A DNA stretch of 37,124 nt, taken from contig PDIP01000100.1 in NCBI GenBank assembly GCA_002811645.1, positions 1 to 37,124 on the forward strand, written 5' to 3'. Of the stretch, positions 1 to 10,630 are shown piece after piece. Position 1 is the first letter of the stretch; each line of letters starts with the position of its first letter. Both the position numbers and the translations under genes were made by a program. This DNA is from Corallochytrium limacisporum. Taxonomy: Eukaryota; Opisthokonta. A model generated the notes under the pieces. It was not told the origin of the DNA and ran no database searches. It worked only from the letters and a program-made list of their open reading frames with translations.

Positions 1-13
1 AACCCTAACCTAA
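1..13. repeat. Telomere-like CCCTAA repeat at the left end
   Basis: The first 13 bases read AACCCTAACCTAA. This is about one and a half copies of CCCTAA plus one copy lacking a C, the C-rich strand of the TTAGGG telomere found in many fungi and animals. The orientation is the one expected at the left end of a chromosome. The tract is very short, so it may be the trimmed edge of a telomere, an interstitial relic or chance. Confidence 0.4.
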
Positions 14-302
14 GTGCCCTGTAATCTGAAGAAAACAAAATAATAAGGAAGTGTCTCAATAGTCTTTAATTACATGGAGGCTTGCCTGACGCAAACCGTG
101 TGCGCTATGAAAGTCATATGGAATGTGAGAGTGTGTTCAAAGAAGGATGACTTGTGTAAATGTGTGTGTGAATTTCTTTAGGAAGGAAACAGTCCGGCAG
201 GGGGGAGACGTAACACCCCCTCCCGGGACATCGATCGTGTCTAGGATCCAGGCTGTGAACCAATGGAAGTGAGTTTTGCTGGCTTGTTGGATCACTTGGG
301 TT
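14..302. other. Short spacer between the telomere-like end and the OPT gene
   Basis: This 289-bp spacer lies downstream of the minus-strand transporter gene and must hold its 3' untranslated region and polyadenylation site. I see no AATAAA on the minus strand and no convincing ORF. The proximity of a metabolite-transporter gene to a possible telomere fits a subtelomeric position. Confidence 0.5.
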
Positions 303-2540
303 TTACTCGCAGACCCCAAAGGAGGTGATCTGGCAACCATCGGCAGGTAGATCCATGATGCCACAGCCAGCATCCGGGTTGGTCCAGGCGGGTAAACTGT
401 CTAGGCTTACGTGGCCAAATCCGGAAATCATGGCAATGATGAATGAACCAATACCAAGACCGGCAATCAAACCTGCGGCCGAAATGTACAGATTCTTCTT
501 ATAGAAGTTGGGGAAGTACTTCGGCATGATCACCTGGAACAAAGTCACCATCAAGAAAGTGGTCAAGAACCAGGAGTTGATGTTACCGTATGAAGGCATA
601 AGGCACATCATAGGAATGTGGATCCACTTGAAAATGGACCAGTGGCGGCTCAAGGCCCAGAAGAACACTGGCAGCACGAGACCAGCGACCAAGCCACCGA
701 AGAAGAGGCCACGGTAGGGAGAATCGGGAGACATCCATGCCTCGTACGGGCCAATGCCACCCCACAAGTAGGAGGCAGTGGTGTAGATTTCCAGGTTGGT
801 TGAGTCCCAGTCAGGGTTGGATCCATCAGTCAGGTGGTTGTCCATAACATTACGGTAGGCGGTTGTGTCAGCCAGGGACGTGACTAACGTACCCCATGCC
901 TGCACGGCCAGGACTGTGCGATAGTCGATCTTAAAGAACTGACACATTTTCATATTTTGGACCAGCGTAAGACCGTGGTACATGCCCATGTAGCCAGTGA
1001 CCTTGACAAGGATAGCTCCATTCGGATTGTGGTGCAGCATCAGACCACCAATCATTTCACAGAGAATGTTCAAACCAAGCATGTTACCGGTTACGGAAAG
1101 AACTGCGCCAATAGGAATCATAAAGAAACCAGCCAGAAGCACAGAAACAATGACGGCCCACCAAGGCATATCGATACCGTAACCATAGTTGGTACCAATG
1201 AACGCACCAACAAAGACGGCAATGAAAAGGACACCGAACCAGTAAGGAACTCCTTTGTTTTTGCCAATCTTCTCCAAAGCAATGGCGTGTTTCGACTTAG
1301 AGTGGTTCTCCTTGCCGAGGGCGCTTACAATGTCATCCCAGTGCCAGACCATAGTATGACTGATTGCAGCAGTCAGTGCCATAAAACTGAAGAAATACGC
1401 AATGGAGTTAAAGCCACTAAGGTATGCAAAGCCGTAGGTATCCCAAACGTCAGCTTGCCACTCGAGTTCATCGTTGAAGAGCAAAGAGATGGGGTAGTCG
1501 GTGCCATTCGCCAGGTACAGACTAAGACCCTTGGGGTCAAAGTTTTGGCTGTTGGCAAAATTGGAGAAATAGACAGCGGGACCAGCAATCCAGGCAAAAA
1601 TGACACCGCCAATCACTGCATTGTAGCCAAGCCAAGCAGGCACGTACATCAGGAAACCAAAGTAGGCTGTGAAGACTGACAGATCAAACATCAAAGTACC
1701 CAGACCAAAACCTTGGGTTAGACCCCGACCCATAATCTGCAGAGGACCGTTTGGACTGGTACCCTGGCCATTGGCAATCCAGCACAGCATGGAAACCGAA
1801 ATGAGACCAGGCCAAAAGAAGCCAGGAACCCACATCCAGACGAGACTCAGAACGAGGATGAGGAAGAAGATCTTCAGACGAGAGCGACTGTCCTCGTGAA
1901 GCATCTTGAATACCTCAGCCTGGAAAATGGCAGTGGGCCAAGGCATGCCTACGGCCATGATAAGGAAGCGGTAGAACAAGATTGCCAAACCATAACCAAC
2001 CATCTTTGTGCACAGAATCAGCATAAAGTCACCGAACCAGCCAATGTTTTGGCCTAGCTTCGCTTCCATGAAGTACAGAGTGTTAGCAACGTACGCACCA
2101 TTGACGGCATCGGAGGTGACCAGACCGACTATGACGTGCTCGCGAACACCGAAGGGACCGGGGTTGGTGTCCATGGAGTAAGGACCAAGGCGGAACTTGT
2201 AGGATGGCACGATATGGGCCAGCCACGCAAGGATAACATAAGAAAACAGATACGCCACGGAACTATCCAGCGAGAAAGCTACAGTGCGGTAGTTACCGAT
2301 CTGGTTAATGTAGGACCATAGGAAGTTAAGAACGGTACCAACAGCAAGAACACGGAAGGTAACAACAGGGGTGTCCGTGTCTTCGACCCCGGGGTCGTAC
2401 TCAGAGCTTACGGATTGTTGACTCTTGGAGTCCTTGACATCTTCATACAGTTGATCAGCGTCAACAGTTACAACCTTGATCTCTTCGACATCGCTGCCGA
2501 GAGAGAGGTCGGCTACCACAACATTAGGAGAAGGCGGCAT
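303..2540 (-). CDS. OPT-family oligopeptide transporter
   Basis: A 745-residue polytopic membrane protein of the oligopeptide transporter (OPT) family, which imports small peptides, glutathione-type thiols or metal-chelate peptides with protons, usually at the plasma membrane. Residues 1-50 are hydrophilic and acidic. EDTDTPVVTFR (53-63) matches the family's DDPxxPVxTFR entry motif before the first membrane helix, and NPGPF (126-130) followed by GVREH is the OPT signature. Hydrophobic segments run throughout, with the usual mid-protein YGFAYLSGFNSIAYFF and SHTMVWHWDDI region. Length is in the normal range for fungal OPTs (about 700-900). The start is the ATG at 2540, with A at -3 and a TATTTAAG box 120 bp upstream; the stop is TAA at 303-305. 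No intron is needed. It is the gene nearest the possible telomere. The family is secure; the substrate cannot be told. Confidence 0.95.
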   Translation of the reverse strand: MPPSPNVVVADLSLGSDVEEIKVVTVDADQLYEDVKDSKSQQSVSSEYDPGVEDTDTPVVTFRVLAVGTVLNFLWSYINQIGNYRTVAFSLDSSVAYLFSYVILAWLAHIVPSYKFRLGPYSMDTNPGPFGVREHVIVGLVTSDAVNGAYVANTLYFMEAKLGQNIGWFGDFMLILCTKMVGYGLAILFYRFLIMAVGMPWPTAIFQAEVFKMLHEDSRSRLKIFFLILVLSLVWMWVPGFFWPGLISVSMLCWIANGQGTSPNGPLQIMGRGLTQGFGLGTLMFDLSVFTAYFGFLMYVPAWLGYNAVIGGVIFAWIAGPAVYFSNFANSQNFDPKGLSLYLANGTDYPISLLFNDELEWQADVWDTYGFAYLSGFNSIAYFFSFMALTAAISHTMVWHWDDIVSALGKENHSKSKHAIALEKIGKNKGVPYWFGVLFIAVFVGAFIGTNYGYGIDMPWWAVIVSVLLAGFFMIPIGAVLSVTGNMLGLNILCEMIGGLMLHHNPNGAILVKVTGYMGMYHGLTLVQNMKMCQFFKIDYRTVLAVQAWGTLVTSLADTTAYRNVMDNHLTDGSNPDWDSTNLEIYTTASYLWGGIGPYEAWMSPDSPYRGLFFGGLVAGLVLPVFFWALSRHWSIFKWIHIPMMCLMPSYGNINSWFLTTFLMVTLFQVIMPKYFPNFYKKNLYISAAGLIAGLGIGSFIIAMISGFGHVSLDSLPAWTNPDAGCGIMDLPADGCQITSFGVCE

Positions 2541-2652
2541 GATTGAAAATATTAGTATCTCCTGATATCGAACACTGCAGGCTGTACCAAAGAAGACACC
2601 AAATGCTTACCACCTGTTCAGATCAACAGTTCCGATCAGTGAGATTCTTCGA

Positions 2653-2660
2653 CTTAAATA
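2653..2660 (-). promoter_or_regulatory. TATA-like box of the OPT gene (TATTTAAG)
   Basis: The minus strand reads GTATTTAAGTCG here, starting 120 bp before the OPT ATG at 2540. The core TATTTAAG is identical to that in the second oxygenase promoter (30298-30305), and the distance is similar. Its role as a TATA element is inferred from sequence and position. Confidence 0.5.
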
Positions 2661-2835
2661 CTTTGATTGCATCCCATTACATCTCAGAAGTTTTGGTTCC
2701 AACATCCGGTATGTCTTTATTGTTTACCGTCAGCGGGGTACTTTCCCTGATTCCGACTCATGTCTCGCTTCTGACGAGTGTACAATCCGTCGTGCTCGAT
2801 CGCCAACTGTGTGGAACAGGAAGGCTCCAAAATCA

Positions 2836-2871
2836 CCTTTCCCCCTTTCCCCCACTTTCCCCCTTTCCCCC
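2836..2871. repeat. Pyrimidine minisatellite (CTTTCCCCC)n
   Basis: Four imperfect copies of a 9-10 base unit CTTTCCCCC(A) lie in tandem about 300 bp upstream of the OPT ATG. A homopurine-homopyrimidine tract of this type can form triplex DNA or exclude nucleosomes near promoters; that role is inference. Confidence 0.7.
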
Positions 2872-5159
2872 GCCATTAACACTATGTTGTCGACCATTCA
2901 ATATTCTCCATGGAGCAAAATCATTGTATATTTGTTTCACTACCAACATTGAGGACGCACGGGGTAATGTCAGAACCATACAACCTCCCCAATGCATTAA
3001 GTGTGCCCTCAATCAAACCGCGAAAGGTCACGCTTAATCCATCATGACCTTTGGGACTGTTTCAACATGTGCCACCTATACCCTCTCCCTTGCCTACGCC
3101 TCTGTCTCATTCACGCTGTGTAGGTGTCAGTATCCGCACATTCGCAATCCAACTGTATGCAAGTCTACGTGCGTGACCATCGATTTTGCAGAAATGATCC
3201 TCCCAAGAGTATTGACAGAAGCCCGGACCACTGCCAATCCTACTCCGATCTCCCCTCCCCTTTCCCCTCCCACTCCCCTCCCTTCCACACCCACGAACAC
3301 ACCCACCTGCCTCCCTTATCCTTCAGTGCTCATCCCAGGTCTCGGGTTCTCAATTCCTGGCATTGTCTTCTCCCTGATTCTCTGTTTCTTATGTCTGGTG
3401 CCCATTACTGAACCATAGATATGCACTTCTGCGCAGAGTCGGTTCGGACCGGAACCAGAAGTCGTGCTCAAATGGGACAGGGAGTATTTAGGATTGGTAG
3501 CGTTCGCAACGTCCGCTGCATCGCTACCCAGAGCCCTACTGAAATCTCTCCTTTGTTGACGGTGTTTTGGTTCCGCCTCGTACTGAACGTACCCAACTGC
3601 CTCTCCATGGTAGTTTCTTCAACAAACGTATTGATGGCCTGTTTGCTAACCAGGAACAACGCATACCAACTCCCAACAAAGGACAATTACCAACCCGAAA
3701 AAAACCTGTCCACTCACCTCATGGGGGAATTGAAACCTCCGCTACACCGCACCCTCGCGTTAGCAGCATCGAACACCCCTCTGACGCTTGCAACTCGGGA
3801 AGAAGGCAGGCTTATGTCAATGGTTCTCCAGAAAATTTTCGCCTATCTTCGTGGGACCTCATTTGCTTACCTTCCACCCCCCTTTTGGAAGGATATTGTT
3901 GCTGTGCAAACTCGTCGTAGGACATTGTGTACTGAAGCATAGGGGTTTTCTGCCTTAATTAGCCAATTAAAAATCCATCTTGATGAGTTACTGATGCATG
4001 GCCAAACCACTACGGAACGCTTCCACTCGTCATTGTTCTTCACTGTTATTGTTCTGTATTTACGCAGGCTCCACCTTTACCATGCTAACGGACGTAACAG
4101 CGACGTACTTGTACATTCCTAACGATATTGTGATAAGCAAATCGAGTGGATTCAGTGTGTGAAGCGGGGTACGGGGATTAGGCTTTGTGTCCATGAGTCT
4201 GCGCGCATTGTCGGGGTATTGTTTATACATGCTGAAAATATCGTCACACATGCGGTGTGTTACTTTCACATGGGGCAAACACTTTAGCCAATACTCATGA
4301 GTGCCCATCGTGGACATCGCAAATTTGAAACCATCAGACAATACTCAGTGGCTGCCGGGCCGTCCATTCTCCCTGAACTTTTTTTTTAACAGAATGGCAC
4401 ATGGTAACGATCGATGCATCCGCCGAGGTTGAACGATAACTGGGAAGCTCTGGCTTTCATAACACGGGTCCAGTGCACCTACTGTGTGACGTTGAAAATG
4501 GTTCAAAATTCTGTGCGGAGCGAGCTATTGTCCTCGATCAGTACGTGTACCCCGTTGGATTTCACTTTCTAGGGGTGCTAATGGTGGGTGGTCGGCTGCA
4601 TCATTCCGTAGGTGGTTCAGTATGGGCGGCCCCCCTCACAGCAGTTGAAATAACGGTTTGGGCACTCTCCGCTGCACAGTTGCGTTTTTCGGACAGCACA
4701 GCTGACCCGTACACACGGCATATTTGTATCACATGCTGGCTGATATTGTTCAACTATGTGTTCTATTTCAATTTGTTTTCATCAAATCGCCGATTCGCCT
4801 GCGCATTTCCAGAAAAGTATAGGAATACAGAATGGAGCATAGGCCCAAGAACTCATAAACGGCAACCCATATTTTCTAATATAGCTACAAGCACCACGGG
4901 TCTCCCTCACTCAACTGGCACATGACACCCTATCAAAAGAGTCTCCAAAGATATCCTCCCATAGGGCGACTGCTTGTGGTAGGTGCCTCTTTGGCAAGTG
5001 CGGGGGATGTTGTCTGCTACCATGCGCCATCTTCGGTCAACTCGGCGGGTTGGGGTTTCTTGTACCGAAATTAGACGCAATTAGAGCCTACACTCTGGGA
5101 AGGGGGGCATACGGTGTTTGAGAAGATTGGGTGCTGCAAACCTGCAGACTTTCCCATCC

Positions 5160-5174
5160 GTGAACGTCGTTCAC
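5160..5174. repeat. 15-bp palindrome GTGAACGTCGTTCAC
   Basis: Seven-base arms GTGAACG and CGTTCAC surround a single central T. It lies in the gene-free spacer. It could be a dimeric transcription-factor site, but nothing next to it supports a role. Confidence 0.4.
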
Positions 5175-8100
5175 TTCCGGCATTACATGATCAAATATTC
5201 AATAGAGCAAGGCCAGCCGCAGCAGCAGGAAAATAGTGTAGGCTGCAGTACGAACTGGTATCGGGAGGGCACAATACCCTTGCGGCCTTGAAAACCACAT
5301 ACAAGTACATAGTTTTGTCACAAATGATGCTGAAATTGTGAGAAAGTATCGTGGTAGTCCATAGTGAAAATGCGTTCAGGATGCCTCCATCTGCCCTTCT
5401 CCAGGAAATCGCAAAAGGGGAAGATACAGATACTCACACACACACCACAAGACACGAACAATATTCCGCTGGATACATTTGACGCGGATTTGCGGCGTGC
5501 CTACAGTAGGGTATATAAGTCCTTCAGTCACTCCAATACAGAAAACAATACGAATACTTGCGCTGCGCTCGGTTGTTCCACAAAGCCTGTGCCCCATGAT
5601 TCCACACCTTCCACACCACCCTTCGCCAGGTACTATTTGATGCTGCTTTTTTGTGTGATGTCCAATCTTGCAGTGTGTGTAAAACCCGGGATGCAGACCA
5701 GAGAAGGATGATGAGGAAAAGACTCGTCAGCTGGAAAAAGATTCTCTCTCATCCATAATTTTCGGTAGTCCACTTATACTGACGCGTACGTAGGCAAATC
5801 AGTACCGCGGAACAATGAAAATGCCGCCCTCTGATTTTCTGTCTCGCTCCGACCCTCTGGACCTCTCCCATCCCCCACGATCGTCCTGTCGCCCAGGTAC
5901 AAATTTTCGGCAGACATTCAAAGGCAAACACTTGATGACTGATGGTGAGCGAAAGAGTGCATTACACACAATCGACCAAAGGCACGCCTGCGCGCGAATG
6001 CATAGGAAAAACAATAGCCACCCCACCCATGCACACCCAAATTTCTGTTATCCAGAAGCAATGACGATTGGGCGGAGTACGCCGTCCGACATACCATCGA
6101 GTGGATGGGACAAGAAAGAGGTGGAAGCGCGCGCGAATGCGGCAGAAAGCTTCATTGGTTTTGGGCGAGCGGCTATGATTTGACAAATTGCCGGCGCCCA
6201 CACTTTCATCCACCCAATAGCACCCAATAACCCCCTACATCACAATGCCTAACAAACACCTCGGATAGCCACAAGTGTCAGGGCATCAGCCAATGTTCCT
6301 GAATTATGAGTAGAATAGACCCATCAGTACGACGGACACTACACGGGAACGACTCTGTGGTACAAACAAACAAAAGGTCGGAAGTTCAGCTTGACACTGA
6401 GCATGACGTCTGCAAGTCAGAAAGTCCCGTTCCAAACTGACGCACATCTCCAGGGCAGCTCTGAAGGCAGCGAACGATTTTTCCACTCTGAGAAAAAAAG
6501 CTGTTGTGTCACGGGAGGGAGGATCTTGTTCCCGTCGATCCGTACAAAGGTACGCCACTGTGGCAACAACTAGGAGGTGACGAAATCTTCATAGGTCACG
6601 ACAGGGAGAAGTGAACACTCGGTGCTCTGAGTAGGAAAACCTGGCTGCCTTGGAATGCTCAGCATTTCAGGAGGTGGGCAACAGGTACATCCTTTGATGC
6701 TTCCCAAATCAGCAATTGTGGGACCATTCATGTTGATGGGTGATACGGTATGTGCCGGGCCAGATGTTACAAAGAAAGACTCTGGATGTGTTGTGTATGG
6801 GTTCATGTCCATGTTGCTTGTCACAGGCCATACTAGCCAGCCAAAATTTTTTGATCTGTGCAACCCAGTTTGCGTTCCCGTTGGATAGATCTGCTTAGGT
6901 ACACCATTCACTCTGTCCGTAGCCCATGTTCTGGTATTGTCACCATAGCAAGGCCGGAATGTATTCGTGATGGCAATGGCACGTCTGGTGCGCCCGAGAA
7001 AGCAGTCTGAAGGCTCAGAAGGAGGTCAGTGAGGGATTCCAAATTCGGGGTCCTTGCTAGCCTTGGGCATGAACAAGCATGTAAAACAAACCATTTCCGC
7101 CGGACGTGCATGTCGGTGCGACCATGTTCTGTTGGGAAGTGGCTGACAACCTTAGTCACCCGGTGTGGTCTGGGATCGACCTCGGCAGGTGCAATTGGGG
7201 GTGTGTCCGACTTACTACAACACACTGCTGAAGGGCACTTCCTCTCATTTGCACACAAATCGGGGCCAGGTTTTGGGTGGTGATGACGAGGAAGCTCGTG
7301 GAAAAAAAGGCGCTCGTGCTCGTGGGCACGGAGTTTTGACGAGAAAGACATCAATTCGCCCGGGCACGATTTTTCCAATACCTTCGTCCGTGAGTACCCT
7401 ATCACGATAAGTGAAACGCAATAATCAGACCGGAAAGCGGCAATAAATACTCCTCAGCCATGTCCAAATCGAGAACCCTACCTAAAGAACCATCGATACG
7501 TCGAAGCAACCCTGTCTTCTTAGAATACAAGCATGGTAGCGAAAACCATGGGGGCGGGGTCAATGCAAGTTAGCAATGTGACGTCCAGTCCATCGATGGT
7601 GTCGTTGCAGGTGCCAAAAGCAGCAGGAAAATTGTGGCCGGGACCGATGGCGACTCGTGTATCGTACTGACGAGCATAATTTTAGATACGGGAAACTCAA
7701 TTCTCGCGGATTTGGCCATCTAATGCTGCACATTCGCACATGACAGATGACCCGGGGGCTGCATTATACGAACCTGATTTATTGTATTACATTGACCGCT
7801 ACAACGATCCGACATTGAGTTCTGCCGAGCACGACAGGGGAACCGACCTGGGTCCCCCTGGCCAAATCATGGTAGCCCATCACGTTATTAATTCCAACCT
7901 CTCTGTGTCCATAAAAAGAACTTCGGGAGCAAATTACCACCATCATCCACTACCATCCAGTACACCAATGTTGGTCACTTGTTTCCATCGGATGCAACAA
8001 AGGACACTTCAATAGCAAGCAACATTGCAAGAGGTAAGGAACAAGTTGGAGAACTGCCTACTACCTGTTGACCCAGCAGCTACCGACCGAAAGGACCGAA

Positions 8101-8280
8101 CTACTGAACCCCGGTTTCTCCCTACTGAGAGTGGGTCAGAGCGTTGTATTCCAGCCTGGGTGTGGTGAAGGTACTGGAATTTTTTCTCACAGCAAGTGCG
8201 CGAGACGGGAGCAGTCTGAAAATACTGAACCCCTAATACATCGTTGGGAACATGCACATAATTTATGAAGTTTCGCGTTG

Positions 8281-8300
8281 GACCAAATTATAGTTTGGTC
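8281..8300. repeat. 20-bp near-perfect palindrome
   Basis: GACCAAATTA is followed by TAGTTTGGTC, a palindrome with one mismatched pair in ten. It sits 5 bp before a C13G6 tract. A stem of seven perfect pairs with a six-base loop is possible. The function is unknown; it lies about 550 bp downstream of the zinc-finger stop codon. Confidence 0.55.
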
Positions 8301-8305
8301 GATTT

Positions 8306-8340
8306 CCCCCCCCCCCCCGGGGGGCGGCCGGGCGGGGAGG
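8306..8340. repeat. C-run/G-run junction (C13G6 plus GC-rich tail)
   Basis: Thirteen C are followed directly by six G and then alternating G- and C-runs. It is the longest of a set of CnGn junctions in the spacers of this window (others at 15820-15846, 23924-23950, 28759-28772, 31156-31165 and the right end). Confidence 0.7.
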
Positions 8341-8847
8341 ACATGACCAGAACCGATGTAAATCCCACGTTTGTGCCCGTGATGGCAGTAATCTTGGTCG
8401 ATCAAGCACAATATAGGAATGGGGCTTGATTCCACTCTTTAGATGATGAGAACAACATGTGCACTGATACCCAATACTGCACGATGGTTGATCAGGCAAC
8501 ATATGGAACTGCGCGCAATGTCACTCCTTTGTCGACAACAGCAACAATGGACAGGAATTCAATGTAACGAAGAACGCACCGAGAGCCATGCTCAAGTGGC
8601 AGACATCTGATTAGATGGACGAAACTAAAACAAAGAGAGATCTCTTTAGACAAGCTTTTCTATTCAGATGAATATCATTCTTCGGTGGTGACCTGTGTCT
8701 TTGATCAGCAACAAGCTCGCCGCTCCATACCGCTCATAAGGCATTGTCCTGAAAGTGGTGGAAAACAATAAAAAACAGAATGTGGAAAACAAAAGAATGA
8801 TGATGTCGATGTCATGTTATGCTTGAGTGTGCGATGTCACTCTCACT

Positions 8848-9897
8848 TTACTGGCGCGATGAAGTGCCGTACTGCAAATGGGCACCAAAATCAGTGTGGC
8901 GGAAGGGGTCCGCAGCAGTGCCGGGGTGCATGGGCGCTCCAAATTCGTTGGGTCGCATACCTCCTAGGGGATCGGTGTGGCGCAGCTGCCCACTCAAGTC
9001 AGCGGGATGCATACCGGGTGCACCAAAGGGCATTGCCAGGGGGTCTGTGTGACGCATGCCGGGATGGTGGACACTAGCACCCATGGCAGTGAGGTCAGCC
9101 ATCTGTTGACGCATGGAAATTGCTCCTGGGTCGGTCAAACGGTGCATGCCAGGCACTCCAGCTGCTGCTGCAGCAGCCATGGCTGCATTGCTGGCAGCAT
9201 GAGACTGTTGCTGGGCCTGCTGCTGGTGGTGACGCTGCTGCTGAGCTGCGTGGGACTGCTGTGTCCCTGCGGCGGCTTGGCGGTTGGTGTTGGAGTTTGC
9301 AGCGGAGGAAGCGGTACCATTGATAAGGTTATCAACGTTGTTCTTGGCACCGAGTTCAGCCTGACGAATATGGATCGGGCGCTTCTTGTGTTGGTTCAGC
9401 TCCCATACAGTTGTGAAGCTCTTGTTGCAGACCTCACAGTGAAAAGCCTTCTCAGCTCCATGCACGCGAACCTTGTGAACCTTAATTTCGTAGCCGCACA
9501 CAAAGGTAGCGCTGCAGCCAGGGTAAGGGCACCGATGAACCTTTTCACCTGTATGGGCACGACGTTCGTGGACGCGGAGATCACCCGGCGCGGCAAAGCG
9601 CCGGCCGCACTTAGGGACCTTGCAGACATGCGGACGGTCAGCAGTATGCCATCGCCGGTAATGCCGTGTCAAAATATCCTTCCTGCGGAACGACTGCTGA
9701 CATTCAGGGCACTTGAATGGTTTGTTGTGTGGGCAGTCCCGCTTGTGTTGGGCCAAGGAAGAGGCATCCTCAAACTGCTGTCCACATTCCGGGAAGGGGC
9801 AGATCATAGGGGCCTGTGGCATCGGTTGATAAGACTTAGCGTCAAAGAATTCGTGTGGTGCGTGGCCCGTTGGTCCTGAAGACAGTCGGCCAACCAT
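8848..9897 (-). CDS. Five-finger C2H2 zinc-finger protein, probable transcription factor
   Basis: A 349-residue protein with five consecutive C2H2 fingers. Their ligands are C33/C38/H51 with C55 or H57, C63/C66/H79/H84, C92/C97/H110/H115, C123/C128/H141/H146 and C154/C157/H170/H176. A TGEK-type linker precedes finger 4. Spacings of x4 between cysteines and x4-5 between histidines are seen in TFIIIA-like and other fungal finger proteins. After the fingers comes an N/Q/H/A-rich low-complexity region (about 195-265). The tail carries four spaced repeats around an R/H-x-TDP core (about 270-340). Nuclear DNA binding is expected; the target is unknown. The start is the ATG at 9897 with MVGRLSSG; the stop is TAA at 8848. 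No intron is needed. The reading frame antisense to it is a shadow. The finger fold is certain and the activator or repressor role is inferred. Confidence 0.92.
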   Translation of the reverse strand: MVGRLSSGPTGHAPHEFFDAKSYQPMPQAPMICPFPECGQQFEDASSLAQHKRDCPHNKPFKCPECQQSFRRKDILTRHYRRWHTADRPHVCKVPKCGRRFAAPGDLRVHERRAHTGEKVHRCPYPGCSATFVCGYEIKVHKVRVHGAEKAFHCEVCNKSFTTVWELNQHKKRPIHIRQAELGAKNNVDNLINGTASSAANSNTNRQAAAGTQQSHAAQQQRHHQQQAQQQSHAASNAAMAAAAAAGVPGMHRLTDPGAISMRQQMADLTAMGASVHHPGMRHTDPLAMPFGAPGMHPADLSGQLRHTDPLGGMRPNEFGAPMHPGTAADPFRHTDFGAHLQYGTSSRQ

Positions 9898-10010
9898 AAC
9901 TGATGTCTGTGAAATGTTTGCGAAGGGATCGTACTCACTCTAACTGTGGGGTGTGTGGTGATGTGGGATTGAAGTGACTTTCTGTTTGTCGTAAAGTAAT
10001 TCCGCACCGT

Positions 10011-10019
10011 TTACAAATA
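10011..10019 (-). promoter_or_regulatory. Candidate TATA-like box of the zinc-finger gene
   Basis: The minus strand reads GAGTATTTGTAAACGG, with TATTTGTAA beginning 122 bp before the ATG at 9897. Position and AGTATTT core match the OPT promoter (120 bp), but the match is weaker than TATTTAA. Confidence 0.3.
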
Positions 10020-10560
10020 CTCAGCAGCAAGTTTGGACGGCTCTTAATCTACATAATCTGGTTCCCTCCAAATAACTATGAAGTGGTGTCTTGCGCCGTA
10101 AATAAGTTCGCTGTTAAGTGTTACTGTCAATCACTTTTGGGCCGCCCGTTTTAGTAGGTGAGTGTGTACGATCCTTGAACTACCTTTTCCCGCAAGATCA
10201 TTGGGAGAGGATCCCAAGTGTGTATTGTGCAAACTTTGCGGACAGAAAAAGGAAAGAAACAGCCATCGAGACTTAAACGAAACCCGCCATTTATTCTGGT
10301 GCCTTGGTCGTCGTATCCACAGAAATGAAGGAAAGGATTAAAAGTAACCTCCTGCCCATGATGACAAAGAATCCGGTGATATTGTTCCCAACACATTCCC
10401 ATTGTGTGTAAATGTGCAACTTTTTCCCCTATGAGCCCACTTGATGCCCCACCGCCTGTTTCTCCATACTTCCCTTCTCCCTCTCCCTGTTTTCTCGCGG
10501 TTCCCCCCCCTCCCCTTAGAAAGTTGAGCTTTCCCCCCCTCCCCCTTCTCTTCCCTCTTA

Positions 10561-10583
10561 TGTGTGTGTGTGTGTGTCTGCGT

Positions 10584-10627
<44 letters not shown>
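10561..10627. repeat. TG dinucleotide microsatellite
   Basis: About 67 bp of TG repeats with three interruptions (TC, GC and TA variants), flanked by pyrimidine-rich DNA on both sides. Such tracts can adopt Z-DNA and mutate rapidly. Confidence 0.95.

Positions 10628-10630
<3 letters not shown>

Larger units (their letters stand above)
2541..8847. other. 6.3 kb spacer, no supported gene
   Basis: This stretch lies between the divergent side of the OPT gene and the 3' end of the zinc-finger gene. The left 120 bp is the OPT promoter. The rest holds only short overlapping ORFs on both strands without recognisable domains. Pyrimidine-rich tracts occur at 2836-2871 and around 3250-3320, a T8 tract at 4380, a 15-bp palindrome at 5160-5174, and a 20-bp near-palindrome plus C13G6 junction at 8281-8340. 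Abutting minus-strand ORFs at 6570-7405 are the only gene-like candidate and are weak. I found no tRNA or rRNA. Confidence 0.6.

Noticed and set aside
957-1679. 240-codon plus-strand ORF
   Set aside because: It is antisense to the OPT transporter and has no domain.
8977-9879. 300-codon plus-strand ORF
   Set aside because: It lies exactly antisense to the zinc-finger gene, whose five C2H2 fingers leave no doubt about the coding strand; the ORF is a codon-bias shadow.
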